30,838 bases of DNA, from positions 1 through 30,838 of IMG/VR virus record IMGVR_UViG_3300030020_000071; one strand, 5' to 3'. Within the stretch, counting starts at the first letter, position 1. Each line of letters begins with the position of its first letter. The DNA is from a virus. Below the pieces are notes generated by a model. It made no database searches. It saw nothing but the letters and a program-made list of their open reading frames with translations, and was not told the DNA's origin. Made by a program: the position numbers and the translations under genes. Of the stretch, positions 5,879 to 14,405 are shown in pieces.

Positions 5879-7044
5879 GTTTAAGCTCCGAGTTAGATCA
5901 TCAAATACAAGTAGCAAGGAAAGGTAAATCAGGAGTAATCCCTGTAGCATACAATCGTGTAAAAGATTATATAGACATTGCTAAAAACACACTCTATAGT
6001 ATAGCTGGAGAAACAGGTGTAGGTAAAAGCACCCTTGCTGTTGATATGTTCCTAGTAAATCCGATTATGTGGTATCTGGCTAATAAAAACGACAATATCA
6101 AACTATCGGTTATCTATCTGTCAATGGAGCGAAAGTTGTATATGATGACCAGCCGAATTATCAGCAGATTGATCTATGAGGAACAAGGTATAGAAATTCC
6201 CCCGAAGAAGATATTGGGCCGTAATGGGGGGTATCAATTAACAGATAGTGAATATGCCTTAGTACAAGAGTATTACAAACGAATAGATGAATGGGAAAAG
6301 GACGATGTGTTGATATGTCAGGAAGGTTCAAAGAATAGTACCGGGATAAGTATGTTCCTGGAAGAGTTTGCTAAGAGAAATGGTAAAATAACACTAAAGG
6401 ATAAAGAAGATAAGAGTTATGAGAACATCCTGGCAAAACCAAAAACATACGAACCAACTCACCCAAATCATATAGTAATTATCATCACTGATCATATAGG
6501 TATCTTAACCCCGGAAGACAAGGGTGCAAAAACAAAGAGTACTATAGATGTATTCAGTAGGGTAATGAGGGAAGCAAGGGATGTATATGGGTTTTCCCCG
6601 GTAATAGTGCAACAGATGAATAGAAACCTCTCAGATGTACATAGACATAAAATGGGGGAACTAAAACCTAAGTTGAGCGACATCGCCGATAGTTCAAACA
6701 CTAGTCATGATTCCGATGTAGTCATTATTCTACATGACCCCTTGAGGCATAATGGGGAAGTTAGAGAAGCAGGTTTTGATGTTAAACGATTTAAGGATAA
6801 ATTTCACAGGAATTTTTATAGATCATTGCACATAGTTAAGAACAGTTTTGAGGCTTCTGACGTACCTTTCCCAATGGGCTTTCATCCAATTTACGGTATG
6901 TTAGCCACACTACCTCGAGGGGATAAAATTACGGAAGATATCTACAGAGAAGTATTATCAGGTCAGTACTTTCTTAGTAATGGGGATAGTCAAGAGAACA
7001 TCGAAGAACAAGTTAAAAAACCATTTAAGTTTGGACAAAAATAA
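5875..7044 (+). CDS. dnaB: DnaB-type replicative helicase (RecA-fold domain)
   Basis: A 389-residue RecA-fold ATPase. Walker A GETGVGKST is at 45-53, the DnaB-type motif LSMER at about 82-86, a Walker B strand HIVIIITDHIG near 196-206, and VIVQQMNRNLSD near 245, the equivalent of the QxNR region in DnaB. It should unwind DNA as a hexamer at the phage fork. It is shorter than cellular DnaB (about 450-470) because the N-terminal domain is absent or reduced. I chose ATG 5875, in ATGA overlap with the upstream gene, over an in-frame TTG at 5848. A Sak4-type recombination ATPase is less likely given the SMER and QxNR motifs. Confidence 0.85.
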   Translation: MSLSSELDHQIQVARKGKSGVIPVAYNRVKDYIDIAKNTLYSIAGETGVGKSTLAVDMFLVNPIMWYLANKNDNIKLSVIYLSMERKLYMMTSRIISRLIYEEQGIEIPPKKILGRNGGYQLTDSEYALVQEYYKRIDEWEKDDVLICQEGSKNSTGISMFLEEFAKRNGKITLKDKEDKSYENILAKPKTYEPTHPNHIVIIITDHIGILTPEDKGAKTKSTIDVFSRVMREARDVYGFSPVIVQQMNRNLSDVHRHKMGELKPKLSDIADSSNTSHDSDVVIILHDPLRHNGEVREAGFDVKRFKDKFHRNFYRSLHIVKNSFEASDVPFPMGFHPIYGMLATLPRGDKITEDIYREVLSGQYFLSNGDSQENIEEQVKKPFKFGQK

Positions 7045-7051
7045 ATAAGTT

Positions 7052-7246
7052 ATGATAGAAAATCCTACAGAAAAACAATTAGAATCAGTACTACAAAAAT
7101 TAAAAGATGCTGATCCACAATTCGATTTAAACATTGAATTTGGCAGATTGCTGATGATACATATCAATGATTTTACCCCTGAACAAAGGAATAGATATGA
7201 TGAACTAAAAGTAATTTTAAAACAAAATTATGGAACAACAAAATGA
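7052..7246 (+). CDS. Small hypothetical protein
   Basis: A 64-residue helical, acidic protein beginning MIENPTEKQLESVLQKL. Its leader (aataagttATG) is typical for this genome, and its 3' end overlaps the next gene by 17 bases. It contains DFTPEQRNRYDELK, a pattern common in small phage helical proteins. Function unknown. Confidence 0.65.
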   Translation: MIENPTEKQLESVLQKLKDADPQFDLNIEFGRLLMIHINDFTPEQRNRYDELKVILKQNYGTTK

Positions 7247-7466
7247 TAATGCCCCCGAGACACAGAAAAGTTATGTGCAGGAATTTTTAGAACAAGTTAA
7301 AGATACAGATGGTAATTATCAAAAACTGTTTGCAGAAGATTGTATAGAAAGATATATGACAAGTACTGACTTTCAAGGTTTCTGTAAAGAACTGGAAGCA
7401 CTACAAAATATGAGAGATGCACTAGGTGACTATCTAAAGTATTTAGAAACTAAACATGAACAGTAA
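7230..7466 (+). CDS. Small hypothetical acidic helical protein
   Basis: This 78-residue protein begins MEQQNDNAPETQKSYVQEF and is predicted mainly helical. It overlaps the previous gene by 17 bases and shares one base with the next gene (TAATG). The Pro-Glu at residues 9-10 is encoded within one copy of the recurrent CCCCGAGA octamer (7253-7260). No function recognised. Confidence 0.65.
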   Translation: MEQQNDNAPETQKSYVQEFLEQVKDTDGNYQKLFAEDCIERYMTSTDFQGFCKELEALQNMRDALGDYLKYLETKHEQ

Positions 7467-7894
7467 TGGGATACAGTACACAGTTTAAAGGAGAGTTGCA
7501 ATTTACAAAAGAATTAAAAGCAACAGAGTTAGCTAAGATAAAAAGTTTCTTAGGAGAAGATTGTAGAGATCATCCTGAATGGGGAAGAACCGATCTTACC
7601 TATATCGACCTGGAGTTATTGGATAATTTTTCAGGTCTACAATGGGATGGTGCAGAAAAAACATATGACTTAATAGAAAAAGTAAACCTGATAATACATG
7701 AGATGCAAAAAGACTTTCCCGATTTTGGCCTACAGGGAGAATTGTTAGCTCAGGGGGAAAGTATAAATGATAGGTGGATACTAAACATAGAAAATAATGT
7801 AGCAGTAGAAAGGAGACTAGCGGTGACTGGTAATAAAGTTACATGCCCTCATTGTGGAAAAGAATTCATCTTAGAAGAAAGTAAAAACAACTAA
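7466..7894 (+). CDS. Conserved phage protein with C-terminal CPHC zinc knuckle
   Basis: The 142 residues contain a signature I recall from a widespread phage family: FLGEDCRDHPEW, TYIDLELLDNFSGLQWDGAEKTYD, and GELLAQGESINDRWILNI. The C-terminus has CPHCGKEF at about 126-133; with only one CxxC, zinc would have to be shared in a dimer or completed by other residues. No enzymatic function is known to me. Its constant company with replication genes (helicase upstream, Sak4-like ATPase ten bases downstream) suggests an early role. Confidence 0.7.
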   Translation: MGYSTQFKGELQFTKELKATELAKIKSFLGEDCRDHPEWGRTDLTYIDLELLDNFSGLQWDGAEKTYDLIEKVNLIIHEMQKDFPDFGLQGELLAQGESINDRWILNIENNVAVERRLAVTGNKVTCPHCGKEFILEESKNN

Positions 7895-7903
7895 ATAAAT
7901 TAT

Positions 7904-8692
7904 ATGGAACAACAAGAAAAGAAAAAAGATGAGATCGTATTACCAACAGTTTCCCAAAAAGCAAAAACTGTAAATGCTAAAACAATGTGCATATATGGAA
8001 AGCCTAAAGTGGGTAAGACTACTGCCTTATCACAGTTAAAGAACTGTTTGATAATTGATACAGAAAAAGGTACTGCATTTATTGATGGTATAATAATGTC
8101 CCCTCCAGAAGATGCTGGTCCAGTTACCAGGTTTAATTGGTTAAAGGATGTAGCAAAGAAAATAAAAGAAGCCGGACGACCTTATGATTTTGTAGCAATT
8201 GACACATTATCACAATTGGATTCTGATTCAGAATGGGCAGGAACATTTCGGTTCATGAATAGTATAGCAGGAAAAAACTTCAATAGAGATAGTGCTGGGA
8301 ATAAATTAAAACCGACAGATTCAAGTTATGAAAGTGTACTATCTCTCCCGAATGGTTATGGGTATAGATGGAGTCGCGATGAGATAATGGACCTATATGA
8401 TGAGCTAAAAGACTTGGGTAAAATCTGTACAATCTTTGTATGTCACGTAGCTGATAAGATGGTAGCCAATAAAGGAAATGAGCAGGTTATGGTAAAGGAT
8501 TTAGCACTAACGGGGAAAGTGCGTGATCTGATACCAAGGTTGGTAGATGCTATAGGTAATGTATGGAATGAAGATGGTAAGCTAATGATCTCATTTGTTG
8601 GAGATAATGAGAAGATTGGAGGCGTTCGTGCTAAACATTTACTAGGGTACAATAAAGAATTAATTTGGGACGAGATTTTTATAAAAGAATAA
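7904..8692 (+). CDS. Sak4-like RecA-fold ATPase (AAA_24), recombination protein
   Basis: A 262-residue P-loop ATPase with Walker A GKPKVGKTT at 32-40, an acidic strand LIIDTEKGTAFID after it, and Walker B FVAIDTLSQL at about 94-103. The later segment TIFVCHVADK followed by KDLALTGKVRDLIPRLVDAIGNV is typical of the AAA_24/Sak4 family, single-strand annealing ATPases related to the RecA core. They act with a phage ssDNA-binding protein, and the next gene fits that partner. A terminator closes the two-gene unit at 9681-9717. Confidence 0.8.
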   Translation: MEQQEKKKDEIVLPTVSQKAKTVNAKTMCIYGKPKVGKTTALSQLKNCLIIDTEKGTAFIDGIIMSPPEDAGPVTRFNWLKDVAKKIKEAGRPYDFVAIDTLSQLDSDSEWAGTFRFMNSIAGKNFNRDSAGNKLKPTDSSYESVLSLPNGYGYRWSRDEIMDLYDELKDLGKICTIFVCHVADKMVANKGNEQVMVKDLALTGKVRDLIPRLVDAIGNVWNEDGKLMISFVGDNEKIGGVRAKHLLGYNKELIWDEIFIKE

Positions 8693-8732
8693 TAAATAGA
8701 AACAATTAACTAACAACTAAACAAAAACTAAT

Positions 8733-9662
8733 ATGAAACTAGGAGAAAAGAAAGAGTTTGATAGAAAATTATATACAGGATTTGCTCTTGTCGAGGTTGT
8801 GGCTATAAATCCCACAAGGGAATCCTTAGCAAAAATTAAGGGCTATGAGATCAAACCCCCGGAAGAAGGTAAGAGTGCCCCTACTGAATTTGTATACGAA
8901 GGTATTGCAGATGGTAATGACTTTTTAGATATAGTATTCTATCTAAAGGTACTTAACCATGATGATAAACCAATTATGCCTGTGAGGTTCAGGCTAATAG
9001 ATAAAGATGTAACATCAGAAAAAGATGAGAATGGTGTAAAGACAATTAAGTACCAATGGGTAAACGCTCAGGGTGGAAGTACGTGGGTAGATGAAGAAAA
9101 GAACCTGCTGGAAAAATTTAAAAAAGTACAGGTAAAAGGACAGAACATAGCAGATAGAGTTTATCGTCTTGCTATTCAGGGGGAAGCTAATTTTTATGGG
9201 TTCCTTCAGGCATGGTTGGATAAAGGGGTTGCGTTCTTTGGTGAGGCATCTGTAGATACGAATATCTTGATCGATAAGAAAAAAGCCTTGCGTAACATAG
9301 ACATATACATAAAAAATGAACTTAAACCACTATTGGGGAGTGAACAAGTTGGTAAATTCAACGCATTGGCGATGGTTAATATCTCTGAGAAAGATGGTAA
9401 GATAAACCATTTCCAAAATGTCTATAACAACTTCTGGCCTGAATGGAAGTTTAAGTCAATGGTAACATCTGTTAATACAGGAGACTGGAACATCAATGCT
9501 GATACTATTAAGAGTTATGAGTATCTTACTAAGGCATTGAAAAAGAGTGCTTACTCTTTAGGGTGGATAAAATTGTTTAACCCTGACGAACATCTTTCTG
9601 CAACTAATGAAACATTTAAACCTGCCCCTGGAGAAGAAAAGGAAATTGATGCTGATTACTAA
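8733..9662 (+). CDS. Putative single-stranded DNA-binding protein
   Basis: This 309-residue protein follows the Sak4-like ATPase, a place where phages commonly encode their ssDNA-binding partner. The N-terminal 110 residues look beta-rich (GFALVEVVAINP, DIVFYLKVLNHD, PVRFRLIDKDV), compatible with an OB-like fold, and the protein ends in an acidic tail (GEEKEIDADY) like the protein-interaction tails of SSBs. No family is recognised with certainty. The 40-base leader is longer than most here. The terminator just after the stop suggests end of an operon. Confidence 0.5.
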   Translation: MKLGEKKEFDRKLYTGFALVEVVAINPTRESLAKIKGYEIKPPEEGKSAPTEFVYEGIADGNDFLDIVFYLKVLNHDDKPIMPVRFRLIDKDVTSEKDENGVKTIKYQWVNAQGGSTWVDEEKNLLEKFKKVQVKGQNIADRVYRLAIQGEANFYGFLQAWLDKGVAFFGEASVDTNILIDKKKALRNIDIYIKNELKPLLGSEQVGKFNALAMVNISEKDGKINHFQNVYNNFWPEWKFKSMVTSVNTGDWNINADTIKSYEYLTKALKKSAYSLGWIKLFNPDEHLSATNETFKPAPGEEKEIDADY

Positions 9663-9680
9663 CCCGATAGAGTTCACGAC

Positions 9681-9717
9681 TTAAAGAGGGGAGCAGAAAT
9701 GTTCTCCTCTTAATTTT
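9681..9717 (+). terminator. Rho-independent terminator with GAAA tetraloop
   Basis: Arms 9684-9695 (AAGAGGGGAGCA) and 9700-9711 (TGTTCTCCTCTT) pair over 12 positions with two G-T wobbles and a GAAA tetraloop, followed by TTTTCT at 9714-9719. It lies 20 bases after the putative SSB stop. The wobbles make the + strand RNA the better folded strand. Confidence 0.8.
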
Positions 9718-9741
9718 CTAAAAACTATAAAAACGAGATAA

Positions 9742-10398
9742 ATGAAATTACTATTTAACAAGAACATAGGAGAAGTTTTTTACAAACACCCTGTAACAGA
9801 TGAAGAGGTGAGTATCTTTCCGACAGAAGATATAAATCATGACGCTATAGAAGAAATGCTTAGTGGTTATAATGCAGAGTATTCTCTTAGCAGGGTAAAG
9901 AGTAATATGGAGACAGATACCCGTCTTACAGGGGATGAGATAGACTATATCATAGAACAACTGGAGATGTTTGAAGAGAGTCAGGAAACTGCTGGTAATG
10001 AAGCAGAAACAGGTACTCCCTGGACAGATGAAGACGGTGCAACGTTTGTGCAAAAAGCAAATGCCCCTGTAGGTACTGTAATCGAACCGGAAGATAAGAT
10101 AGATGCACAGATAAAGAAAGGTGAAGAACTGATAGAAGCATTGCCAAAACCAAGGAAAACACGTCAACCAAGAACTACCATATCATCTGTTCCGGGGGCA
10201 AGTAAGAGAACCTTAACTCCACAAGAGTATATGCAGAGTTTGCAGGAGAAAATGGACCTTACTAAACTGTTATCAGAAACACATACCCCCGAGATACCAG
10301 AAGGGTTAACGAAGGATGGTAGAAAACTGATGGTAGAGTTTGCCAGCGATTATAATAAGTTGATAGTAGAGTACCTAGAAAAAATACAAAATCTGTGA
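9742..10398 (+). CDS. Hypothetical protein, acidic with basic linker
   Basis: The 218-residue product is acidic in its first half and has a proline- and arginine-rich linker (LPKPRKTRQPRTT) around 135-147, then a helical C-terminal part (about 158-218). The linker suggests two small domains, with the basic stretch perhaps contacting nucleic acid. It begins right after the terminator, but I see no clear promoter in the 24 bases between them. Function unknown. Confidence 0.7.
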   Translation: MKLLFNKNIGEVFYKHPVTDEEVSIFPTEDINHDAIEEMLSGYNAEYSLSRVKSNMETDTRLTGDEIDYIIEQLEMFEESQETAGNEAETGTPWTDEDGATFVQKANAPVGTVIEPEDKIDAQIKKGEELIEALPKPRKTRQPRTTISSVPGASKRTLTPQEYMQSLQEKMDLTKLLSETHTPEIPEGLTKDGRKLMVEFASDYNKLIVEYLEKIQNL

Positions 10399-10401
10399 GC
10401 T

Positions 10402-10719
10402 ATGGGATATAGATGGAAACCAAATGCAACTCAAAGAAAAGCATTTGCAGAAAAAATGAAAGACCCAGATGAGAAAAAGATTTATGAAGATAGGAAGTGG
10501 GTAAAAACTCATTATAGTAATGATCCAAGAAGTTTCAAACATAAGTCATTTATACCGACTCAATTTCAATATGATAATGCTATGAATTTTCTTAGAGAGA
10601 AATTACTAACTTCTCAACAAGAAGATGCTTGCAATCAAGTAATATCGGGGTTTATTTGTCAGAATAAAATACACCATGACTATATACACATAGTAAATGA
10701 ATTAACAAGAAACAACTAA
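10402..10719 (+). CDS. Small hypothetical protein (YRWKPNATQRKAFAEKM type)
   Basis: A 105-residue basic protein whose N-terminus, MGYRWKPNATQRKAFAEKM, resembles short phage and plasmid proteins I recall with a YRWKP.ATQRKAFAE.M start. The middle is lysine and histidine rich (KTHYSNDPRSFKHKSF). A nucleic-acid contact is possible, but not shown. It follows the preceding stop by three bases. Confidence 0.65.
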   Translation: MGYRWKPNATQRKAFAEKMKDPDEKKIYEDRKWVKTHYSNDPRSFKHKSFIPTQFQYDNAMNFLREKLLTSQQEDACNQVISGFICQNKIHHDYIHIVNELTRNN

Positions 10720-10734
10720 CCAAAAACCAAGGGA

Positions 10735-11007
10735 ATGTTAGAAGAGCAAAAGAATGAACCCCGATATCGACTATGTGACATACTTGGTCTTGCATCGTGT
10801 TTGGCAGATGAGGACTTTAAAAAAGAACTTGCTAAAGAGAAGATACCAGATATAGATATCTATGAGATAGTGCCAAAGATGGTAGAGGGGGAAGGAGAGG
10901 AAGTAATACGATTAGTGAAACAGATAAAACCAAGGTGGGCAACAATTTATTTTAATATACGCGAAGAATATATAAAGCTACTGGAAACGTTTATCAAAAA
11001 GGAGTAG
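10735..11007 (+). CDS. Small acidic helical hypothetical protein
   Basis: This 90-residue protein is helical throughout and acidic, with DILGLASCLADEDFKKELAK near the start and an EGEGEEVIRLVKQIKP segment in the middle. No motif is recognised. It lies 34 bases upstream of the primase gene and may be cotranscribed with it. Confidence 0.65.
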   Translation: MLEEQKNEPRYRLCDILGLASCLADEDFKKELAKEKIPDIDIYEIVPKMVEGEGEEVIRLVKQIKPRWATIYFNIREEYIKLLETFIKKE

Positions 11008-11041
11008 TAAATTTACTCTTCACACACAAAAATCTTTCTGT

Positions 11042-12055
11042 ATGGTGCTCGCAGCAAAAAAGGTAGAAATTACCCGGGACTTCGTATTCTCAAAAATTAG
11101 CTCAAGTGACATATATAGCAGAGAACTTCCGGGAATACAAATAGGACAGGCAGTATGCTCCCCACTACGAAAAGATAGGTCACCGAGCATGATATTAAAG
11201 ATCGGACAGGCAGGTGAGATGAGACATAAAGATATGGCCTATCCAGACGATGAACGGTTCAGTGGAGGGGCAGTAGACTTTGTAATGTCCAGGTATGGGT
11301 TATCATATGGAAAAGCTCTGGAAAAGATATCACAGGACTTTTGCTTACTAGAAGGGGAGAAGGTGTATAGGGAGATAACAGATAAGTATGTAAAGCCTGT
11401 TATGGATATTAAACGTTCATGTTTTATTCAAGTATCAGCGAGGGGTTGGGAAAAACGTGATGTTCAATATTGGGAACAGTTTGGTATTGGTGTAGAACAA
11501 TTAAATAAAGAAAATGTGTACCCCTTGAAGGAAGCATTTATAAATAGAAAGAATGTATTTTCAGAATCAGAATCTAAAAAAGAAATCGCATACATCTATC
11601 GTTACACAAATGGTTTTAAATTGTATTACCCCACTAGAGAAAAATCTGAAAAATGGAAAAATAACATAAAGTCAAATGTTGTCGAAGGATTAGAAAAAGT
11701 AAATGGTCAGGAGAAAGTAATTATAACAAAAAGTAAGAAGGATAAAATTGTGCTCAATAACTGTTTAGAGCCATTTCACGTACTTGTCCTGAGTGTCCAA
11801 AATGAATGTGCAGCAGGAATAACCCCAGAACTTTTAAATCGGCTAAAGGGGAAGCAAATCTATATAGGATTTGATTGCGATGATCCAGGTCGTAAGGCAA
11901 GTTTGAAGATTAATGAAGATCATCCGGAATTTCGACATGTCAATGTACCAACAAGTTTATGGGAAACACAACAGATCAAAGACTGGGCCGATTGGTATAA
12001 AGGTTATGGTAAAGAAGTTCTGTTAGATCATTTCAAAACCAAGAAAATTATATGA
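11042..12055 (+). CDS. DnaG-type primase (TOPRIM), zinc ligands degenerate
   Basis: The 337-residue protein has the layout of short phage DnaG-type primases. The N-terminal part (about 35-100) follows the CHC2 plan, with CSPLRKDRSPSM where CPFHxxKxPSF is usual and SGGAVDFVMSRYGLSYGKALEKI where the GGDAIDFVM helix is usual. Apart from C39 the zinc-binding Cys/His residues are missing, as I recall for several phage relatives. The TOPRIM core follows: VIITKSKKDKIVL near 225-237 and IGFDCDDPGRKAS near 274-286, keeping the DxD acidic pair. It should make primers for the DnaB-type helicase fork. It ends in an ATGA overlap with the next gene. Confidence 0.75.
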   Translation: MVLAAKKVEITRDFVFSKISSSDIYSRELPGIQIGQAVCSPLRKDRSPSMILKIGQAGEMRHKDMAYPDDERFSGGAVDFVMSRYGLSYGKALEKISQDFCLLEGEKVYREITDKYVKPVMDIKRSCFIQVSARGWEKRDVQYWEQFGIGVEQLNKENVYPLKEAFINRKNVFSESESKKEIAYIYRYTNGFKLYYPTREKSEKWKNNIKSNVVEGLEKVNGQEKVIITKSKKDKIVLNNCLEPFHVLVLSVQNECAAGITPELLNRLKGKQIYIGFDCDDPGRKASLKINEDHPEFRHVNVPTSLWETQQIKDWADWYKGYGKEVLLDHFKTKKII

Positions 12056-12228
12056 ATATAAATGACGCAGTAGAAATCTCGTCCAGAGGATATAATAATA
12101 CACTAAATAATGCTCAAATAGTCTTAGTAGATGCTTATATACAATGTGTATTAGAAGAACCAATGTTAGATTATAGAGAAATTATGGAGTTAACAGAATT
12201 GTTTGAACAAATACTAAATAAAATATGA
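12052..12228 (+). CDS. Tiny acidic helical protein after the primase
   Basis: A 58-residue protein (MNINDAVEISSRGYNNT to FEQILNKI), helical and acidic. It starts in ATGA overlap with the primase stop and ends in ATGA overlap with the next gene, strong evidence for a coupled real gene. Function unknown. Confidence 0.65.
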   Translation: MNINDAVEISSRGYNNTLNNAQIVLVDAYIQCVLEEPMLDYREIMELTELFEQILNKI

Positions 12229-12476
12229 GAGAATTATATGGAGATAAAACAATAGAACAATGGGCAGGTCACACCCAAGAAGATGTAGAAGAAACCTATG
12301 ACTACAGAGCAGGTTTTATAAAAGGTTGGACATCTGCACAAGAGGAAGATTACAAAGAAATAGCAAGAATAACACAACTATTAAAAGAGGAACTTCTAAG
12401 TGATAGAGATTGGAGTAAATCACTAAAAGAAGAAACGTGGATAGAGTATTGTCATGCAAATAAAATAAAGATATGA
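12225..12476 (+). CDS. Small hypothetical protein
   Basis: This 83-residue acidic protein contains YDYRAGFIKGWTSAQEED, a pattern (aromatic-x-x-GFxxG...A) common in small Bacteroidota phage proteins of unknown function. Both ends are ATGA overlaps with neighbours. Confidence 0.65.
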   Translation: MRELYGDKTIEQWAGHTQEDVEETYDYRAGFIKGWTSAQEEDYKEIARITQLLKEELLSDRDWSKSLKEETWIEYCHANKIKI

Positions 12477-12697
12477 AGACAATTGATGAAGTAATTAAAC
12501 AACTACACGAAGTAGGAATAGACCAATATGGTTATGAAGTGCTATCTGTGTGGGGGAAAACAATCATTCAGGAATGTGCAGATAATTTTGAGTGTACAAC
12601 TGAAAGTGTTTATGTACCAGGTGCTGAAAACGAGTTACAAGAACATCCTGTATTAGTTCGTGATAGTATTTTACGTGTTAAAGAAATGATCAAATGA
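12473..12697 (+). CDS. Small hypothetical protein
   Basis: A 74-residue protein starting MKTIDEVIKQLHEVGIDQYGYEVL. It has an N-terminal amphipathic helix and no recognised motif. ATGA overlaps at both ends tie it into the small-gene run after the primase. Confidence 0.65.
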   Translation: MKTIDEVIKQLHEVGIDQYGYEVLSVWGKTIIQECADNFECTTESVYVPGAENELQEHPVLVRDSILRVKEMIK

Positions 12698-12951
12698 TAA
12701 CAGCAACAGAAGATAACATAGTTAAGATACTGGATATAGGGAAAAATCAGGTAAGTCCGGAACTTAAAAACCTGCTGGAAGGGCATGAAGCCTGGAAAGA
12801 TACAGATGATGAGTTAAATGAACACATCTACCAGTTTGATGAAACTCTATACACTATACAGTGGGGAGATGAATCGTTTGAAGAAATGAAGGAGATAGCA
12901 ATTTTGTGTAACAAGTTCGAGTGTAATTATTTTAGATTAATAACAGTATAA
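12694..12951 (+). CDS. Small acidic hypothetical protein
   Basis: An 85-residue, strongly acidic protein (GHEAWKDTDDELNEHIYQFDETLY in the middle is split between helix and strand). The charge pattern would be compatible with a DNA mimic, but nothing specific supports that. It starts in ATGA overlap. Confidence 0.6.
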   Translation: MITATEDNIVKILDIGKNQVSPELKNLLEGHEAWKDTDDELNEHIYQFDETLYTIQWGDESFEEMKEIAILCNKFECNYFRLITV

Positions 12952-12954
12952 GTT

Positions 12955-13062
12955 ATGGAATCAGCTAGACAATTTTTCCTAAAAGAGTATCTGCCAACAA
13001 CATCAGATACAGATAGAGAGTTATGGTTAAGAAGCAGTGAAAGTGGCCAGAAGTTCCTATAA
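12955..13062 (+). CDS. Tiny hypothetical ORF
   Basis: Thirty-five codons (MESARQFFLKEYLP to SGQKFL) with the common leader agttATG, three bases after the preceding stop and followed after three bases by the next start. Size limits confidence, but spacing and start context are those of real genes here. It may be the remnant of a longer gene. Confidence 0.45.
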   Translation: MESARQFFLKEYLPTTSDTDRELWLRSSESGQKFL

Positions 13063-13065
13063 ATT

Positions 13066-13270
13066 ATGAAAAAGTATGCTCAAGAGGTTGTTGATGAGTG
13101 CATAGATAGTATTACTTCCTTGGGACGACATAGCTAGTGAAGTAGTAGATATATTACCTGATGACTTTCTCACAGAAATGCCACAATATGCAAAAAGAAT
13201 AGATGATGCTATAGAAAGCAATATCGAAGAGATAGAAAAGAATATAAGGAACGTGTATTACCAAATTTAA
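13066..13270 (+). pseudogene. Small gene interrupted by a +1 frameshift
   Basis: From ATG 13066 the frame reads MKKYAQEVVDECIDSIT and stops at TAG 13137. One base on, the next frame is open through LPWDDIASEVVDILPDDF to TAA at 13268-13270, directly before the DUF932-like gene. The join lies near ACTTCCTTGG (about 13110-13120). Without the shift the gene would make about 67 residues, a normal size here. It is either a broken gene, a sequencing or assembly error, or a programmed +1 shift at the TCC-TTG position. Confidence 0.55.
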
Positions 13271-13274
13271 AGTT

Positions 13275-14399
13275 ATGATAGAAACAGAAATAAATACAGG
13301 AGTAATAGAAAAATCCCCACTAGAAAAGATCGTAGATACTCTTGAGTACCAGAAAAAGATCAAATCAGATATCGTAGTACCCTCAGGTATGATCAGGTAC
13401 GATGGTCTATCGGGGTTATTAAATGCCACTAACTACGAGTATGCACTTACTGATCATACTCACTCACAAATAAGCCAAAAGTTAGAAATACCAATAGGGT
13501 ATTATAAAAGAATGTTATCAGACACACCTGATCTGTTAGCATCTAATATCAATACCTGGTTATCACGTAAAGAAAAGACAAAGTATCTGTTACGGACCTT
13601 TAACTATGACATAGAAGGGACAAGTAACCTTTGTAGGGCAATGTTGTCAGATAGGTACAGCATCTTAGATAACTATGATGTACTCATAGCAGCACTGGAA
13701 GCTATCAAAAAGACAGGCATTCATGTAGAGATAGTAAAGGCAGAGATAACAGAGAGAAGGATGTATCTACATGTAGTCGCCCCCGAGATACACATAGAGG
13801 CTACAGAGTTGTTAGACGGTTATTTAGCCAATACAGGAGAAGCAAGGTTGAATAACGGTATCATCAGTGGTATGGTAATAACCAATAGTGAAATAGGTTT
13901 ATCAAGGTTTGAAGTTTCGGCAAGAGCACAAGTTCTAAAATGCCGTAACGGAATGCACGATAGAGACGCTGCTTTTCGTAAGACACATCTGGGGGCAAAA
14001 ATGAATGAGGGATATGTAGAGTGGTCACAGGGGACAAAGAACAAGAACTATGAACTTATCATCAGTCAGGTATCGGATGCGGTAAAGACGTACTTGTCTA
14101 CAGAGTATTTAGGTAATTTAACCAGCAGGTTGCTGGCACATAAGTATGATAAGATAGAAAACCCTAAAGATGTAATAGAAGTAGTGTCGGCAGAGATAGG
14201 TATCCCCGAGATACACCAACAGCAGATACTTAAACACTTTTACCGGGATGGGGATGAGAGTTCTTTTGGTCTGTTAAGTGCATTTACCAGGGAATCACAG
14301 AAAGTAAATGCTGATCTGGCATACGAAATGGAAAGTACAGCAATGGAGTTATTACCAAAGTTTCACAGGTTTGATAAACAAGTTACAAGTAAAAACTAA
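13275..14399 (+). CDS. DUF932-like phage protein
   Basis: This 374-residue protein resembles the DUF932 group of phage and plasmid proteins (seen also as TIGR03299-like). The supporting pattern is FNYD...LCRAMLSDRYSILDNYDVL near 115-140, then YLHVVAPE and NGIISGMVITNSEIGLSRFEVSARAQVLKCRNGM near 195-225, and a long helical C-terminus. The biochemical role of the family is not established to my knowledge; DNA binding or anti-restriction has been suggested by context only. Highly expressed early position would fit its codon quality and clean spacing to neighbours. Confidence 0.6.
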   Translation: MIETEINTGVIEKSPLEKIVDTLEYQKKIKSDIVVPSGMIRYDGLSGLLNATNYEYALTDHTHSQISQKLEIPIGYYKRMLSDTPDLLASNINTWLSRKEKTKYLLRTFNYDIEGTSNLCRAMLSDRYSILDNYDVLIAALEAIKKTGIHVEIVKAEITERRMYLHVVAPEIHIEATELLDGYLANTGEARLNNGIISGMVITNSEIGLSRFEVSARAQVLKCRNGMHDRDAAFRKTHLGAKMNEGYVEWSQGTKNKNYELIISQVSDAVKTYLSTEYLGNLTSRLLAHKYDKIENPKDVIEVVSAEIGIPEIHQQQILKHFYRDGDESSFGLLSAFTRESQKVNADLAYEMESTAMELLPKFHRFDKQVTSKN

Positions 14400-14405
14400 A
14401 AACAA

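Noticed and set aside
9751-10167. Minus-strand ORF of 138 codons
   Set aside because: It is Cys/Phe/Tyr rich in the way typical of the antisense of an acidic and lysine-rich gene, and lies wholly inside the accepted gene at 9742.
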